A stretch of DNA of 64,000 nt from Streptomyces shenzhenensis (GCF_003688995.1 NZ_PENI01000007.1:248001-312000); one strand, 5' to 3'. Positions 24,889 to 33,928 are shown, numbered from the stretch's first letter. Program-made: numbers and translations. The notes: generated by a model from the sequence alone, not told the origin.

Positions 24889-25095
24889 CGGCCCGACGTC
24901 GTCGCCGGCCCGCTCCGGCAGCTCCTCGCACTCGACAAACCCGGGTTCGCCCGGGTCACCGGGCACGTCCGCGCGGGCGGCCTCGGCCTGCCGGCCGCCT
25001 GCGACATCGCGGCCGCCGCCACCGCGGCCACGTTCGCCTTCACCGAGGTGCGGACCGGGGTGGCGCCGGCCGTCGTCCCACTGCCGGTGATCCCC
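24889..25095 (+). pseudogene. Enoyl-CoA hydratase (crotonase) gene fragment
   Basis: In one plus-strand frame the stretch reads RQLLALDKPGFARVTGHVRAGG (in pieces LLALDKPGFARVTG and HVRAGGLGLPAACDIA), then ATFAFTEVRTGVAPAVV. This is the conserved core of the crotonase superfamily: the KP-x-x-A-x-V-x-G-x-x-x-G-G-G oxyanion region and the A-T-F-x-x-x-E-x-x-x-G segment. There is no start codon and no N-terminal domain, and the frame runs into the neighbouring permease gene. It is a degraded remnant. Confidence 0.6.
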
Positions 25096-25113
25096 GGCCG
25101 GTGCGGCCGGCGG

Positions 25114-26055
25114 TCACTGGCCGCCGAGTCCGGTCGTGGCCACGGACTTCACGATGTGCCGCTGGAAGATCATGAAGACCACGACGAGCGGGAGTGCGGC
25201 CAGCACGGCGGAGGCCATGGTCTGGGCGTACTGGATGCCGTAGGCGTCCTTCACGGAGGTGATGCCGACCGGCAGGGTCATCAGGGCCGGGTCGGAGGTG
25301 GCGACGAAGGGCCAGAGGAAGTTGTTCCACGCGCCGATGAAGACGAAGATCGCCACGGCAGCGAGCATCGGGCGGGACAGCGGCATCAGGACCGACCAGA
25401 AGATCCGCCAGTGGCCCGCGCCGTCGAGTCGGGCCGCCTCCTCCAGTTCCCGCGGCAGCGAGTCGAAGTGCTTCTTCAGGATGAACACCATCACCGGGGC
25501 GACCGTCTGCGGCAGGATCACCGCGGCGTAGGTGTCGAGCAGATGCAGGGTGAGCATCTGCCGGAACCACGGCACGATCAGCACCTGCGGCGGCACCAGG
25601 ATCGCGGCCACCGAGACCGCGAACAGCCAGCGGCGGCCGGCGAAGCGGGTGCGCGAGAAGGCGTATCCGGCCATCGCGGAGACCAGCACGGTGATCACCG
25701 TGACGGCCGCCGAGATGAACAGGCTGTTCAGCATCCACAGCGGCAGGTCGCCGCGCTCCCACACGGTGCGGAACCCCTGGAGGGTGAAGCCGTGCCGGGG
25801 CCAGAGCCAGTGGGCCGGGTCGCTGGCGTCCCCCTCCGACTTGAACGCGGTCAGCAGCCCCCAGGCCATCGGCAGCAGCCATGCGGCGGCCGGCAGGGTC
25901 AGCGCGGTCAGGGCGAGCACCCGGGTGCGGCGGCCGTCGCCGAGGGTGAGGTTGGTGCCGCCGCGGGCGGCGCGGCGGCGGGCCGTCAGCTCCCGGACCG
26001 GGTGCGGGGCGCGGGCGCCGGGCGCGGGGCGGACGGACAGGTCGGTGGAGGTCAT
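25114..26055 (-). CDS. Sugar ABC transporter permease (MalG-like)
   Basis: This 313-residue inner-membrane permease has six predicted helices. The cytoplasmic EAA loop, EEAARLDGAGHWRIFWSVLMP, has the pattern EAA-x3-G that docks the ATPase. A basic, Pro-rich N-terminal tail precedes helix 1 (LTALTLPAAAWLLPMAWGLL). It starts one base after the stop of the partner permease, so the two are an operon with the binding protein. No ATPase gene is present; Streptomyces sugar importers commonly share the MsiK ATPase encoded elsewhere. Confidence 0.93.
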   Translation of the reverse strand: MTSTDLSVRPAPGARAPHPVRELTARRRAARGGTNLTLGDGRRTRVLALTALTLPAAAWLLPMAWGLLTAFKSEGDASDPAHWLWPRHGFTLQGFRTVWERGDLPLWMLNSLFISAAVTVITVLVSAMAGYAFSRTRFAGRRWLFAVSVAAILVPPQVLIVPWFRQMLTLHLLDTYAAVILPQTVAPVMVFILKKHFDSLPRELEEAARLDGAGHWRIFWSVLMPLSRPMLAAVAIFVFIGAWNNFLWPFVATSDPALMTLPVGITSVKDAYGIQYAQTMASAVLAALPLVVVFMIFQRHIVKSVATTGLGGQ

Positions 26056-26056
26056 G

Positions 26057-26962
26057 TCACTTCTCCCGGCGGCGCAGAGCCGCGTACTGGGCGGCGGAGG
26101 CGATCAGGACGAGGGCGAAGAAGATGTAGCTGATCGCCGAGGCGTAACCGAGCCGGTAGCCGGTGAAGCCGACGTCGTAGACGTACTCGACGACGGGACG
26201 CGTGGAGCCGTTGGGGCCGCCCTTGGTGAGCAGGTACACCTGGTCGAAGACCTTCAGTGAGGCCAGGACCTGGAGCACCGTGATCACCACGGTGATGCGG
26301 CTCAGCTGGGGCAGCGTGACCGACCACAGCCGCCGCCAGGCGCCTGCGCCGTCGAGGGCCGCCGCCTCGTAGAGCTGATCCGGGACGGACTGCAACGCGG
26401 CAAGGCAGAGCAGGAAGTTGAAGCCGACCGTCCACCACAGGGTGGTCAGGACGACGGCCCACATCGCCACCGACTCGTCGCCGAGCCAGGCCAGTTGGCC
26501 GAGGCCGAGCGTGTCGAGGAGGTGGTTGGCCAGGCCGAGATCGGGTTGGTAGAGCCAGATCCACAGCAGGCTCACCACGCCGACCGGCAGCAGGTACGGG
26601 GCGAAGAAGGCCAGCCGCCACACCCATTGGCCGGGCAGCCCCGTGTGGACGAGCAGCGCCAGCCCGAGCGCCACCAGGACGAGCGGGACGGTCGACAGGA
26701 CGGTGAACCAGGCCGTGTTGCCGAGGGAGCGCCACATGTCCGCGTCCCGCAGCGCCTCGGTGAAGTTGTCGAGGCCGACGAAGCCGGGGGCGTGGGCCGA
26801 CAGCGAGGTGTCCGTCAGGCTCATCCACAGGCCCTGGGCGAGCGGCCACAGCAGGAAGAGGGCGAACAGGACGAGGAAGGGGAGCGCGAAGAGCAGGCCG
26901 GGCGCGAACAGCCGGCGGGCCGTGGGGGCCGCGGAGCGCGGCGCGGCTTGGGGAGAGGACAT
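26057..26962 (-). CDS. Sugar ABC transporter permease (MalF-like)
   Basis: The 301-residue permease starts at ATG 26962 behind a strong AGGAGG. Six helices and the EAA loop YEAAALDGAGAWRRLWSVTLP are visible. It pairs with the MalG-like permease immediately downstream and with the binding protein 33 nt upstream. Together they would import an oligosaccharide for the GH2 enzyme of the same locus. Confidence 0.93.
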   Translation of the reverse strand: MSSPQAAPRSAAPTARRLFAPGLLFALPFLVLFALFLLWPLAQGLWMSLTDTSLSAHAPGFVGLDNFTEALRDADMWRSLGNTAWFTVLSTVPLVLVALGLALLVHTGLPGQWVWRLAFFAPYLLPVGVVSLLWIWLYQPDLGLANHLLDTLGLGQLAWLGDESVAMWAVVLTTLWWTVGFNFLLCLAALQSVPDQLYEAAALDGAGAWRRLWSVTLPQLSRITVVITVLQVLASLKVFDQVYLLTKGGPNGSTRPVVEYVYDVGFTGYRLGYASAISYIFFALVLIASAAQYAALRRREK

Positions 26963-26995
26963 CGTTGTGCCTCCTGCGGGTGGTTCGCAGCCGGT

Positions 26996-28330
26996 TCAGG
27001 CCGGGCTGGGCTTGGCGAGGAAGGTGTTCAGGCGCCGCACCATGGCGCGCGCCGCGCGGTCGGGGGCGAGGCCGTCGAGGAGGGCCTGCTGCAGGACCTG
27101 GGACATGGCGTTCTGGAAGTCGGAGCCGGCGCCGGCGAACCACACCGCGGGGTCGAGGACCACATGGTCCTGGGCCACGGCGTAGTGGGCCTGGGGCTGC
27201 AGTCGGCGGTAGGCGGCGGTGCGGGTGACGGGGCCGTACGCGGGGATGTGGCCGGCGGTGGCCCAGATCTGGCCCGCCTTCAGCAGGGCCGCGACGGCGC
27301 GGTGGGCGCGGCGCCGGCGCACCGGGTCGGGGTCGGGGTGGTGGGGCAGCACGAACGAGTGCGAGTCGGCGTAGACGGCGGGGGTCCCGAAGACCGTGGG
27401 GAAGGGTGCCGCCCCCACCTTCTCGTCCGCCGTGCGGAACGTGCCCAGTTCCCACTCCCCGGAGAGGATCATCCCGGTCCGCCGGTTGGCGAAGGCGGCG
27501 ATGGCCGAGGAGTAGTCGAGGTGTCCGGGGTTGGTGCGCCCGTCGACGATCTTCGCCATGAAGGCGATGACCTCGGTCATGCGGTCCACGTCGACCTCGG
27601 CCGGTCCGCCGTCGGGGAGCCGGAAGGCGCCGCCGGTCTGCCGGTACAGGCCGTAGAACAGCCGCCAGCCCTGGGCGGTGTCGGTGACGTAGCCGAACGC
27701 GATGCCCTGTTCGCCGGACGCCTTCGCCAGTTCCCGTCCGGCGGCCAGGAACCGGTCCGGGGAGGAGAAGGCCGCGGCGTCCAGGGTGCCGTCCGCGGTG
27801 AGCAGGCCCGCGTCGGCCGCGATGTCGGGGTGGTAGAAGACGATGAACGGGTGGGTGTCCAGGGGGATGGCGTAGGTGCGTCCCCGGTACTGGGTGGGGG
27901 TCCAGACCGCGTCGGTGAAGTCGTCGCGGCCGACGCCGTACGCGGCGAGCTGGTCCAGGTCCCACGGGTCGATGAGTCCGGTGGGCGCGTAGCCGGCCAG
28001 CCGGGACATATGGGCGATGGCGAGGTCGGGACCGCGGCCGCCGGCCGAGGCCATGGCGAGCTTGGTGTAGTAGGGGGTTCCCCATTCCAGGACGGTGCGT
28101 TCGACGCGGGTGCCCGGCATGTCCGGGCGCGCGGCGCGCACCATGTCGTTGAGGAGGCCCCCGTCGGCCCCGCTGAACAGGTCCCACAGGCGCACGGTCG
28201 AGGCGTCGGCCGCCTGCGCGGATCCGCAGCCGCTGAGCGTCCCGGCGCCCAGGACGGCGGCTCCGGAGGCCAGGGCGGTGGTGAGCGCGCGGCGCCGGGT
28301 GGGACCGACGGGTGCGGGTGTGCCGGTCAT
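26996..28330 (-). CDS. Sugar ABC transporter substrate-binding lipoprotein
   Basis: The 444-residue extracytoplasmic protein starts at ATG 28330 with a GGAG site. The N-terminus has RRR followed by a hydrophobic stretch and a lipobox LSGC, so it is lipid-anchored and may use the Tat route (TRRRALTTALASGAAVLGAG). The body is a type 1 extracellular solute-binding fold (SBP_bac_1) with VRLWDLFSGADGG at the first strand, GPDLAIAHMS and FANRRTGMILSGEWEL. It delivers the sugar to the two downstream permeases. A LacI-type operator lies 76-93 nt upstream. Confidence 0.92.
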   Translation of the reverse strand: MTGTPAPVGPTRRRALTTALASGAAVLGAGTLSGCGSAQAADASTVRLWDLFSGADGGLLNDMVRAARPDMPGTRVERTVLEWGTPYYTKLAMASAGGRGPDLAIAHMSRLAGYAPTGLIDPWDLDQLAAYGVGRDDFTDAVWTPTQYRGRTYAIPLDTHPFIVFYHPDIAADAGLLTADGTLDAAAFSSPDRFLAAGRELAKASGEQGIAFGYVTDTAQGWRLFYGLYRQTGGAFRLPDGGPAEVDVDRMTEVIAFMAKIVDGRTNPGHLDYSSAIAAFANRRTGMILSGEWELGTFRTADEKVGAAPFPTVFGTPAVYADSHSFVLPHHPDPDPVRRRRAHRAVAALLKAGQIWATAGHIPAYGPVTRTAAYRRLQPQAHYAVAQDHVVLDPAVWFAGAGSDFQNAMSQVLQQALLDGLAPDRAARAMVRRLNTFLAKPSPA

Positions 28331-28405
28331 ATGGCTCCTTCCTCACGGGCGGCGGGCCGGGAGCCGGACGCGGGCGCGTCCGGCTCCGGGCTCACCGCCA
28401 CTCAG

Positions 28406-28423
28406 ATGTACATCGTTGTAAAT
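28406..28423. promoter_or_regulatory. Second LacI operator, upstream of the sugar-binding protein gene
   Basis: ATGTACATCGTTGTAAAT differs at two positions from the perfect palindrome ATTTACATCGATGTAAAT at 30347-30364. It sits between the GH2 gene and the binding-protein gene. This implies an internal promoter for the ABC genes controlled by the same LacI protein. Confidence 0.8.
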
Positions 28424-28470
28424 CCTGGGCGAGAGCAGCCCCGGTGCCGGGCCGGGGAGCGGGACGGCCG

Positions 28471-30294
28471 TTACGCGTCGCGTTCGTAGGCCGCCGGGCG
28501 GGTCTGGGCCGCCCGCAGCAGGGCGGTGTCGACCTTCTCGGAGCGGTCGAAGCGGTAGACGCCGTTGCGTTCCTGGAAGACGTCGGTGAGCTGGGTGTAG
28601 CAGTAGCCGAACATGTCCGGGTCGTCGAGCAGGACGGCCGTGAGGCCGCCGAAGCGGGCGACGAACTCCTCCTGGGTGCGCGGCCGTTCGCCGTAGCCCC
28701 AGGACGTGTCGCGCTCGTTGCCCGCCGCCGCGACGGCCTCGGGGTCCCACCAGATGCCGCCGAACTCGCTGCAGAAGTAGGGCTGTCCGCCGTACGGCAG
28801 CGACCAGGTCCGCCCCTCGGGGCCGGTGTTGACGTACGGGCTGTCCTGCGCGAGGCCGGACATCAGCTTGGCGAAGACGGCCGGGTCCTGCTCGTAGCAG
28901 TGCGAGTCGTAGACGTCGCTCTCCGGGACCCGGTGGGCGTATCCGGAGGCGTCGAGCACCGGGCGGGTGGCGTCCGCCTGCTTGGTGGCGAGGAACATGC
29001 CGCGGGTGACGTCGTCGAGCCGGGTGATGCGGTCGTGCAGCGGCTGGTACGTCTCGTTCAGCGGGCACCAGCCGACGATCGAGGGGTGTGAGTAGTCCCG
29101 TTCCAGCGCCTCCAGCCACTGGGTGATGTAGGAGGCGTCGGGGTGCTGGTTGTCGTCGCGGACGCCGACCTCGCAGCCCCAGTCGCCGAACTCGCCCCAC
29201 ACCAGGTAGCCGAGCCGGTCGGCGTGGTAGAGGTAGCGCTCCTCGAAGACCTTCTGGTGCAGCCGGGCGCCGTTGAAGCCGGCGTGCAGGCCGAGTTCGA
29301 TGTCGCGGACCAGGTCCCGGTCGGTGGGGGCGGTCATCAGGCCGTCCGGGTAGTAGCCCTGGTCGAGCACCAGGCGCTGGAAGACGGGCTCGCCGTTGAG
29401 CAGCAGCTGCTTGCCGCGGGCGGAGACCGAGCGCAGGCCCGCGTAGGAGCGTGCGGTGTCGACGATCCCGCCGTCGGCGTCGAGGAGTTGGAGGGTCAGG
29501 TCGTACAGGTGCGGGTCCGCCGGGGACCAGGCGCGGCGCCGGCCGTCCGGGACGGGCAGCACCAGACGGGGCGCGAGATCGAGGTCGGCGCGGCTCTCCG
29601 CCACGGCCACCTCGCCGGCCTCGTCCCGGAGCGTGGCGCGCACCCGGTGGCCGGGGAGGTTCGCGGTGAGCGGCAGCTCCAGGAAGAAGGAGCCGGAGGC
29701 CAGGTCGGGGGTGATGCGGGGGCGCCGCAGGGCGGCCGCGCGCGGGACCGGCTCCAGCCACACCGTCTGCCAGATGCCGGTGGTACGGGTGTAGTGGCAG
29801 TGGGTGTTGGCGTACCAGGTGGCCTGCTTGCCGCGGGCCTGGGGGCCGTGGCGGCTATCCCGGGCGCGTACGACGATCGTCACCCGCTCGCCGGCCGCGG
29901 CGACCTTGTCGAGGTCGGCGGTGAAGGGCGTGAAGCCGCCGCGGTGGCGGGCGACCTCGACGCCGTTCGCCCACACCGTGGTGTCGTGGTCCACCGCGCC
30001 GAAGTGCAGCAGCACCCGGGCGTCCGCCCAGTCCGCGGGGACGGTGACCGTGCGCCGGTACCAGACGGCCTCCAGGAAGTCCGTCTCGCCGACACCGGAC
30101 AGCGTCGACTCCGGGCAGAACGGGACGACGATGCGGCCGGTCAGCTCGCGCTCGCGCAGACCGCGCTCGAGACCCGTGTCGGACCGGTCGATCTCGAACT
30201 CCCACTCGCCGTTGAGGTTGAGCCAGGCCTCGCGGACGAACTGCGGCCTGGGGTGTTCCGGGCGGGGCGGATCCGAGGGGTGCGGGACGGACAT
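28471..30294 (-). CDS. Glycoside hydrolase family 2 enzyme (beta-galactosidase/glucuronidase type)
   Basis: This 607-residue cytoplasmic enzyme (no signal peptide) starts at ATG 30294 behind AAGGAG. A GH2 sugar-binding jelly roll (residues about 20-185: NLNGEWEFEIDR, GRIVVPFCPES, YRRTVTVP) is followed by an Ig-like domain to about 285 and a TIM barrel. The acid/base Glu is E414 in CPLNETYQP and the nucleophile is E510 in YFCSEFGG. It is shorter than LacZ and resembles compact GH2 enzymes acting on oligosaccharides brought in by the adjacent ABC transporter. The exact sugar is not readable from sequence. Confidence 0.92.
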   Translation of the reverse strand: MSVPHPSDPPRPEHPRPQFVREAWLNLNGEWEFEIDRSDTGLERGLRERELTGRIVVPFCPESTLSGVGETDFLEAVWYRRTVTVPADWADARVLLHFGAVDHDTTVWANGVEVARHRGGFTPFTADLDKVAAAGERVTIVVRARDSRHGPQARGKQATWYANTHCHYTRTTGIWQTVWLEPVPRAAALRRPRITPDLASGSFFLELPLTANLPGHRVRATLRDEAGEVAVAESRADLDLAPRLVLPVPDGRRRAWSPADPHLYDLTLQLLDADGGIVDTARSYAGLRSVSARGKQLLLNGEPVFQRLVLDQGYYPDGLMTAPTDRDLVRDIELGLHAGFNGARLHQKVFEERYLYHADRLGYLVWGEFGDWGCEVGVRDDNQHPDASYITQWLEALERDYSHPSIVGWCPLNETYQPLHDRITRLDDVTRGMFLATKQADATRPVLDASGYAHRVPESDVYDSHCYEQDPAVFAKLMSGLAQDSPYVNTGPEGRTWSLPYGGQPYFCSEFGGIWWDPEAVAAAGNERDTSWGYGERPRTQEEFVARFGGLTAVLLDDPDMFGYCYTQLTDVFQERNGVYRFDRSEKVDTALLRAAQTRPAAYERDA

Positions 30295-30346
30295 GGTGCT
30301 CCTTGTCTCGGGAGTGCCGGTCGGTGCGGCCACATGGCATCATGAG

Positions 30347-30364
30347 ATTTACATCGATGTAAAT
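30347..30364. promoter_or_regulatory. LacI-family operator between GH2 and lacI genes
   Basis: ATTTACATCGATGTAAAT is a perfect 18-bp palindrome, and its AT content stands out in this GC-rich DNA. It lies 53 nt upstream of the GH2 start and 78 nt upstream of the divergent LacI-family gene, so it can control both. Confidence 0.85.
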
Positions 30365-30441
30365 ACGTCGGCGGACAGCGGACCGGCCCGAAACCGATTC
30401 GTGATGGTCGGTACGATCACGGCCGACGGAAGGACGGACAG

Positions 30442-31455
30442 GTGGCGGCCAGACCGAGGATCAAGGACGTGGCGGAGTACGCGGGCGTCTCCCCCAAGAC
30501 CGTCTCCAACGTGATCAACAACTTCGAGCATGTGTCGGAGCGGACCCGCACCGCCGTCCAGGAGGCCATCGACGCCCTCGGTTACCGGGTCAACATCGCC
30601 GGCCGCCAGCTGCGGCAGGGGCGCACCGGCGTGATCACACTGGCGGTGCCGGAGCTGGACGTGGCGTACTTCGCCGAGCTGGCGAAACACGTCATGGCCG
30701 AGGCCGGACGGCAGGGGCGCACCGTCCTCATCCACCAGACCGGGGCCGTCCGGGAGGGCGAACTGGCCGCCCTGCACGGCTTTGACGCCCAGTTCTGCGA
30801 CGGCGTCCTGCTGAGCCCGCTCTCCCTGCTGCCCCGCGACCTCGCCACCCGCGACCGGCGCATGCCGGTCGTGCTGCTCGGCGAGCGCTCCGCCGGGGCC
30901 GGCACCGACCATGTCGGCATCGACAACGTCCGGGCCGCGCGGGAGGCCACCGAGCATCTGCTGGCCCGGGGGCGGCGGCGGATCGCCGTCGTCGGCGGGG
31001 CGGTGCTCGGCCGTCAGGGCACCGACCGGCTGCGCACGGACGGCTACCGCGAGGCCGTCGAGGCGGCCGGACTGCCGTTCAGCACGGACCTCGTGGTGCC
31101 GGTGGACGCCTACCACTGGCGGGACGGCGCCCGGGCGACGGCGCGCCTGCTGGAGCGGGAGCCCGCCGCGGACGCGCTGCTCTGCCTCAACGACCATCTC
31201 GCGCTCGGCGCCCTGCGCGCGCTGCACGAGCACGGGCGGTCCGTGCCGGGCGACTTCGACGTGGTGGGCTTCGACGACATCGAGGCGTCCCGCTTCAGCG
31301 TGCCCACGCTGACCACGGTCGCCCCCGACAAGCAGGAGATCGCCCGCGCGGCCGTGTCGCTGCTGCTGCGACGCATCGACGAACCGGACGCGGACGCTCC
31401 GCGGGATCATGTGGCCGGGCATCGGCTCGTGATCCGGGAGAGCACGGGCGGCTGA
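30442..31455 (+). CDS. LacI-family transcriptional repressor of the GH2/ABC locus
   Basis: The 337-residue protein starts at GTG 30442. The N-terminal LacI helix-turn-helix and hinge are clear (IKDVAEYAGVSPKTVSNVIN, then RVNIAGRQLRQGRTG). A periplasmic-binding-protein-like effector domain follows, with VVLLGERSAG, HVGIDNVRAA and VVGFDDIEASRFSVPTLTTV. It is divergent from the GH2 gene, with a palindrome between and a near copy before the ABC genes. It is therefore the likely repressor of the whole island, released by the imported sugar (inference). Confidence 0.95.
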   Translation: MAARPRIKDVAEYAGVSPKTVSNVINNFEHVSERTRTAVQEAIDALGYRVNIAGRQLRQGRTGVITLAVPELDVAYFAELAKHVMAEAGRQGRTVLIHQTGAVREGELAALHGFDAQFCDGVLLSPLSLLPRDLATRDRRMPVVLLGERSAGAGTDHVGIDNVRAAREATEHLLARGRRRIAVVGGAVLGRQGTDRLRTDGYREAVEAAGLPFSTDLVVPVDAYHWRDGARATARLLEREPAADALLCLNDHLALGALRALHEHGRSVPGDFDVVGFDDIEASRFSVPTLTTVAPDKQEIARAAVSLLLRRIDEPDADAPRDHVAGHRLVIRESTGG

Positions 31456-31928
31456 CAACACCCTCGGCCGTTCCGGCGGGGCGACACGACGGGCTGGACG
31501 CCACGGAGACCACCACGGCACACGGCAACAGCTTTCCCGCGGTCACCGAGCCGACCAGGCCGCAGCCCATGAGGAGCTCTCACGCCGGCGGCACACCGAC
31601 GATCGCCGCCGCCCTGACCGTCGCTACAGGCCCACCAGCGCACCGACCGAGTGACGCGCAGGGACGTTCCCGGGACCGGCCCAGGCGGTGGGCTCGCCAT
31701 ACGCCGTTACGTCAGAGGCGTATCGGCTCCAGGTTCCTCCGGCCGCGGTGACCAGCCGGGTGCCTTGACGATGACGGGAGTTGGCGGCTGGAGGGCGAGT
31801 GCAGCGTCCAGAGCGCGGCGCGGGGAGCAGGTGCGGAAGCCGGAGGAGGCACAGCGCAGGGCAAACCGTAAAGAGTTCTTCGCGAAGGAGTCTTCGCGAA
31901 GAACTCTTTGCGGTCTAACGTGTGCGGC
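31456..31928. other. Intergenic region before the arsR-type gene
   Basis: These 473 bases contain no gene I can support on either strand. The only clear structure is the operator palindrome at 31870-31909 next to the regulator gene. The promoter of that gene overlaps it: TAACGT at 31916-31921 could be a -10 box just 7 nt before the ATG. Confidence 0.45.
31870..31909. promoter_or_regulatory. ArsR-type operator: two nested CTTCGCGAAG palindromes
   Basis: Perfect 18-bp arms AAAGAGTTCTTCGCGAAG (31870-31887) and its complement (31892-31909) are separated by GAGT. Each arm itself ends in the 10-bp palindrome CTTCGCGAAG, so the site can be read as two adjacent dimers' sites or one long one. It overlaps the predicted promoter of the following regulator gene. 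Confidence 0.85.
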
Positions 31929-32594
31929 ATGACCGATGCGTTGAAAAGGCCGGATGGCCCGAGGGTTGAAGAAGACTCGATCGTGCTGGATGCCAAGGGG
32001 CTGCGTGCCCTGGCGCATCCGGTGCGCGTGCAGTTGGTCGGGCTGCTGCGGAAGTACGGTCCGTCGACGGCCACCCGCCTCGCGGAGCGGCTGGGCGTGA
32101 ACTCCGGTACGGCCAGCTACCACCTCCGGCAACTCGGCGCGGCCGGTTTCGTCGAGGAGGACACCGAGCGCGGCAACGCACGGGAGCGCTGGTGGCGTTC
32201 GGTGCACCGGACGACCTGGTTCAACGACCCGGAGCTGGCCGAGCGGGAGCCCGAGGCCGCACTGGCCTACCTGCAGTCCGTCGCCGCCATCTACACCCTG
32301 CGCACGCAGCAGACTCTGAACGCGCTTCAGACAATGCCCCGCAAGTGGCGGGACGCCTTCGACATGAGTGACTGGGCCCTGCGGCTCACACCCGAGGAAA
32401 CCGCCGCCCTGTACGGGGAGTTGAAGGAAGTCATCATGCGCTACCGGCGAGATGTGCCGGAGACGGCGGCAAGTGCCCCGAAGGGAGCCGAACGGGTCGC
32501 CGTGATCACGCATCTTCTGCCCGAACTGGACGCGCCTGCCGTGTCGTCGCCCCCTTCCGGTCCTCAGGACGCGGAAGGAAGTCGGACGTCGTGA
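31929..32594 (+). CDS. ArsR-family winged-helix regulator
   Basis: The 221-residue protein starts at ATG 31929 without a ribosome site; a -10-like TAACGT 7 nt upstream suggests a leaderless message. The N-terminal winged helix (residues about 20-95) reads LRALAHPVRVQLVGLLRKYG, TATRLAERLGVNSGTASYHL, RQLGAAGFVEED. A C-terminal helical region (YTLRTQQTLNALQTMP, LTPEETAALYGELKEVIMRY) is common to ArsR proteins paired with MFS pumps. I see no Cys metal site of the ArsR/SmtB kind, so the signal is probably not a metal. The stop overlaps the MFS start by 4 nt. Confidence 0.92.
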   Translation: MTDALKRPDGPRVEEDSIVLDAKGLRALAHPVRVQLVGLLRKYGPSTATRLAERLGVNSGTASYHLRQLGAAGFVEEDTERGNARERWWRSVHRTTWFNDPELAEREPEAALAYLQSVAAIYTLRTQQTLNALQTMPRKWRDAFDMSDWALRLTPEETAALYGELKEVIMRYRRDVPETAASAPKGAERVAVITHLLPELDAPAVSSPPSGPQDAEGSRTS

Positions 32595-33928
32595 CCGACG
32601 GCTCCTCGGCGGCCGGCGGCATACCCGGCAAGAGATCCTTACGGCCGCTGGGCGGGGTGCTGGCGGCCATGGCCGTGTCGCTCACCGGTACGCGGATCTC
32701 CGTCGTGGCGCTGCCCTGGTTCGTCCTCGTCACGACCGGCAGCGCCACCCGCACCGGACTGGTCGCCTTCTGCGAGATGACTCCCTACGTGCTGGTCAAG
32801 GCGTTCACCGGACCGCTGGTGGACCGGATCGGCCCGCGGGCCGTCTCCTGGACCACCGATCTGGCCAGCGCGACCGCCGCCGCCGCGGTTCCCCTGCTCC
32901 ACGCCCTGCACCTGCTCTCCTTTCCCCCGCTGCTGGCCCTGGTCGCGCTGATCGGCGCGGCCCGCGGACCCGGCGACCTGACCAAGGAGGTGATGGTCCT
33001 GGAGGCTGCCGAGCGCGGCCGGATGCCGCTGGAACGAGCCACCGGTCTGGCCGGTGTGACCGAGCGGCTCGCCTCCACCGTCGGGCTGGCGGTCGGCGGA
33101 TCCCTGGTGGCGCTGGTCGGTCCCCTGACGGGACTTGCCGTCAACGCGGGCTGCTTCGCTCTCGGATCGGTGATCATCGGGCTGGCGCTGCCTCGCGGCA
33201 TGGGGCACGCAACCGTGGAAGCCTCGTCACAGGCCGACGAGACGGGACCGGGCTACTGGCGACGATTCGGCGAGGGCTTCACGTTCCTTCGTGGCGAGCC
33301 GCTGCTGCTCACCGTCATCGTCACGGTGGGGATCATCAACCTGCTGGACGCGGCCATCACCGCAGTGCTCATCCCCGTCTGGGCCAGGGAGTCCGGCAAC
33401 GGGCCGACCGCGATCGGCCTGATGGGCAGTGTGATGGGAGCCGCGGCGGTTGCCGGGAGCCTGATCGCCGCAGCGGCCGCGCACAGGCTGCGGCGCAGGA
33501 TGGTGGTTCTCACCGGACTCCTGTTGGCCGGGGCGCCGAGATTCCTGGTCCTCGCCTTCGATGCCCCGCTGGGGGCGGTACTGGCCGTCTTCGCCGTCAG
33601 CGGGTTCGGGGCCGGCTTCGTCAACCCGGTGCTGGGGGCGGTTCTCTTCGAACGGGTGCCGCGCCGGATGCTCGGCCGGGTCAACGCGCTCGGTGACTCG
33701 CTGGCCTGGGCCGGGATCCCGCTCGGGGGTCTGCTCGCCGGGGCGGCGGTGGCCGCTGTCGGACTCGCGCCGGTGCTGCTCGTCTGCGGGGCCGCGTACT
33801 TCCTCACCACGAACCTGGCGGGACTGCGGCCGGAGTGGCGCGAGATGGACCGTACCGGTGGGCGGAGCGGCCGGAAGCCGCATCCCGCGGAAGACGCTTC
33901 ACAGGACAGTGCGAACGTGGCGAGATGA
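32591..33928 (+). CDS. MFS exporter
   Basis: This 445-residue permease starts at GTG 32591, overlapping the regulator stop (GTGA). About 12 helices are visible, with the loop 2-3 region LVDRIGPRAVS matching the MFS G-x-x-x-D-R-x-G-R motif in reduced form, and a long hydrophilic loop after helix 6 (MGHATVEASSQADETG). The layout is that of drug-type MFS efflux proteins of the MFS_3/DHA kind. It is co-transcribed with, and likely repressed by, the ArsR-type protein. The substrate is unknown. Confidence 0.9.
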   Translation: MTDGSSAAGGIPGKRSLRPLGGVLAAMAVSLTGTRISVVALPWFVLVTTGSATRTGLVAFCEMTPYVLVKAFTGPLVDRIGPRAVSWTTDLASATAAAAVPLLHALHLLSFPPLLALVALIGAARGPGDLTKEVMVLEAAERGRMPLERATGLAGVTERLASTVGLAVGGSLVALVGPLTGLAVNAGCFALGSVIIGLALPRGMGHATVEASSQADETGPGYWRRFGEGFTFLRGEPLLLTVIVTVGIINLLDAAITAVLIPVWARESGNGPTAIGLMGSVMGAAAVAGSLIAAAAAHRLRRRMVVLTGLLLAGAPRFLVLAFDAPLGAVLAVFAVSGFGAGFVNPVLGAVLFERVPRRMLGRVNALGDSLAWAGIPLGGLLAGAAVAAVGLAPVLLVCGAAYFLTTNLAGLRPEWREMDRTGGRSGRKPHPAEDASQDSANVAR

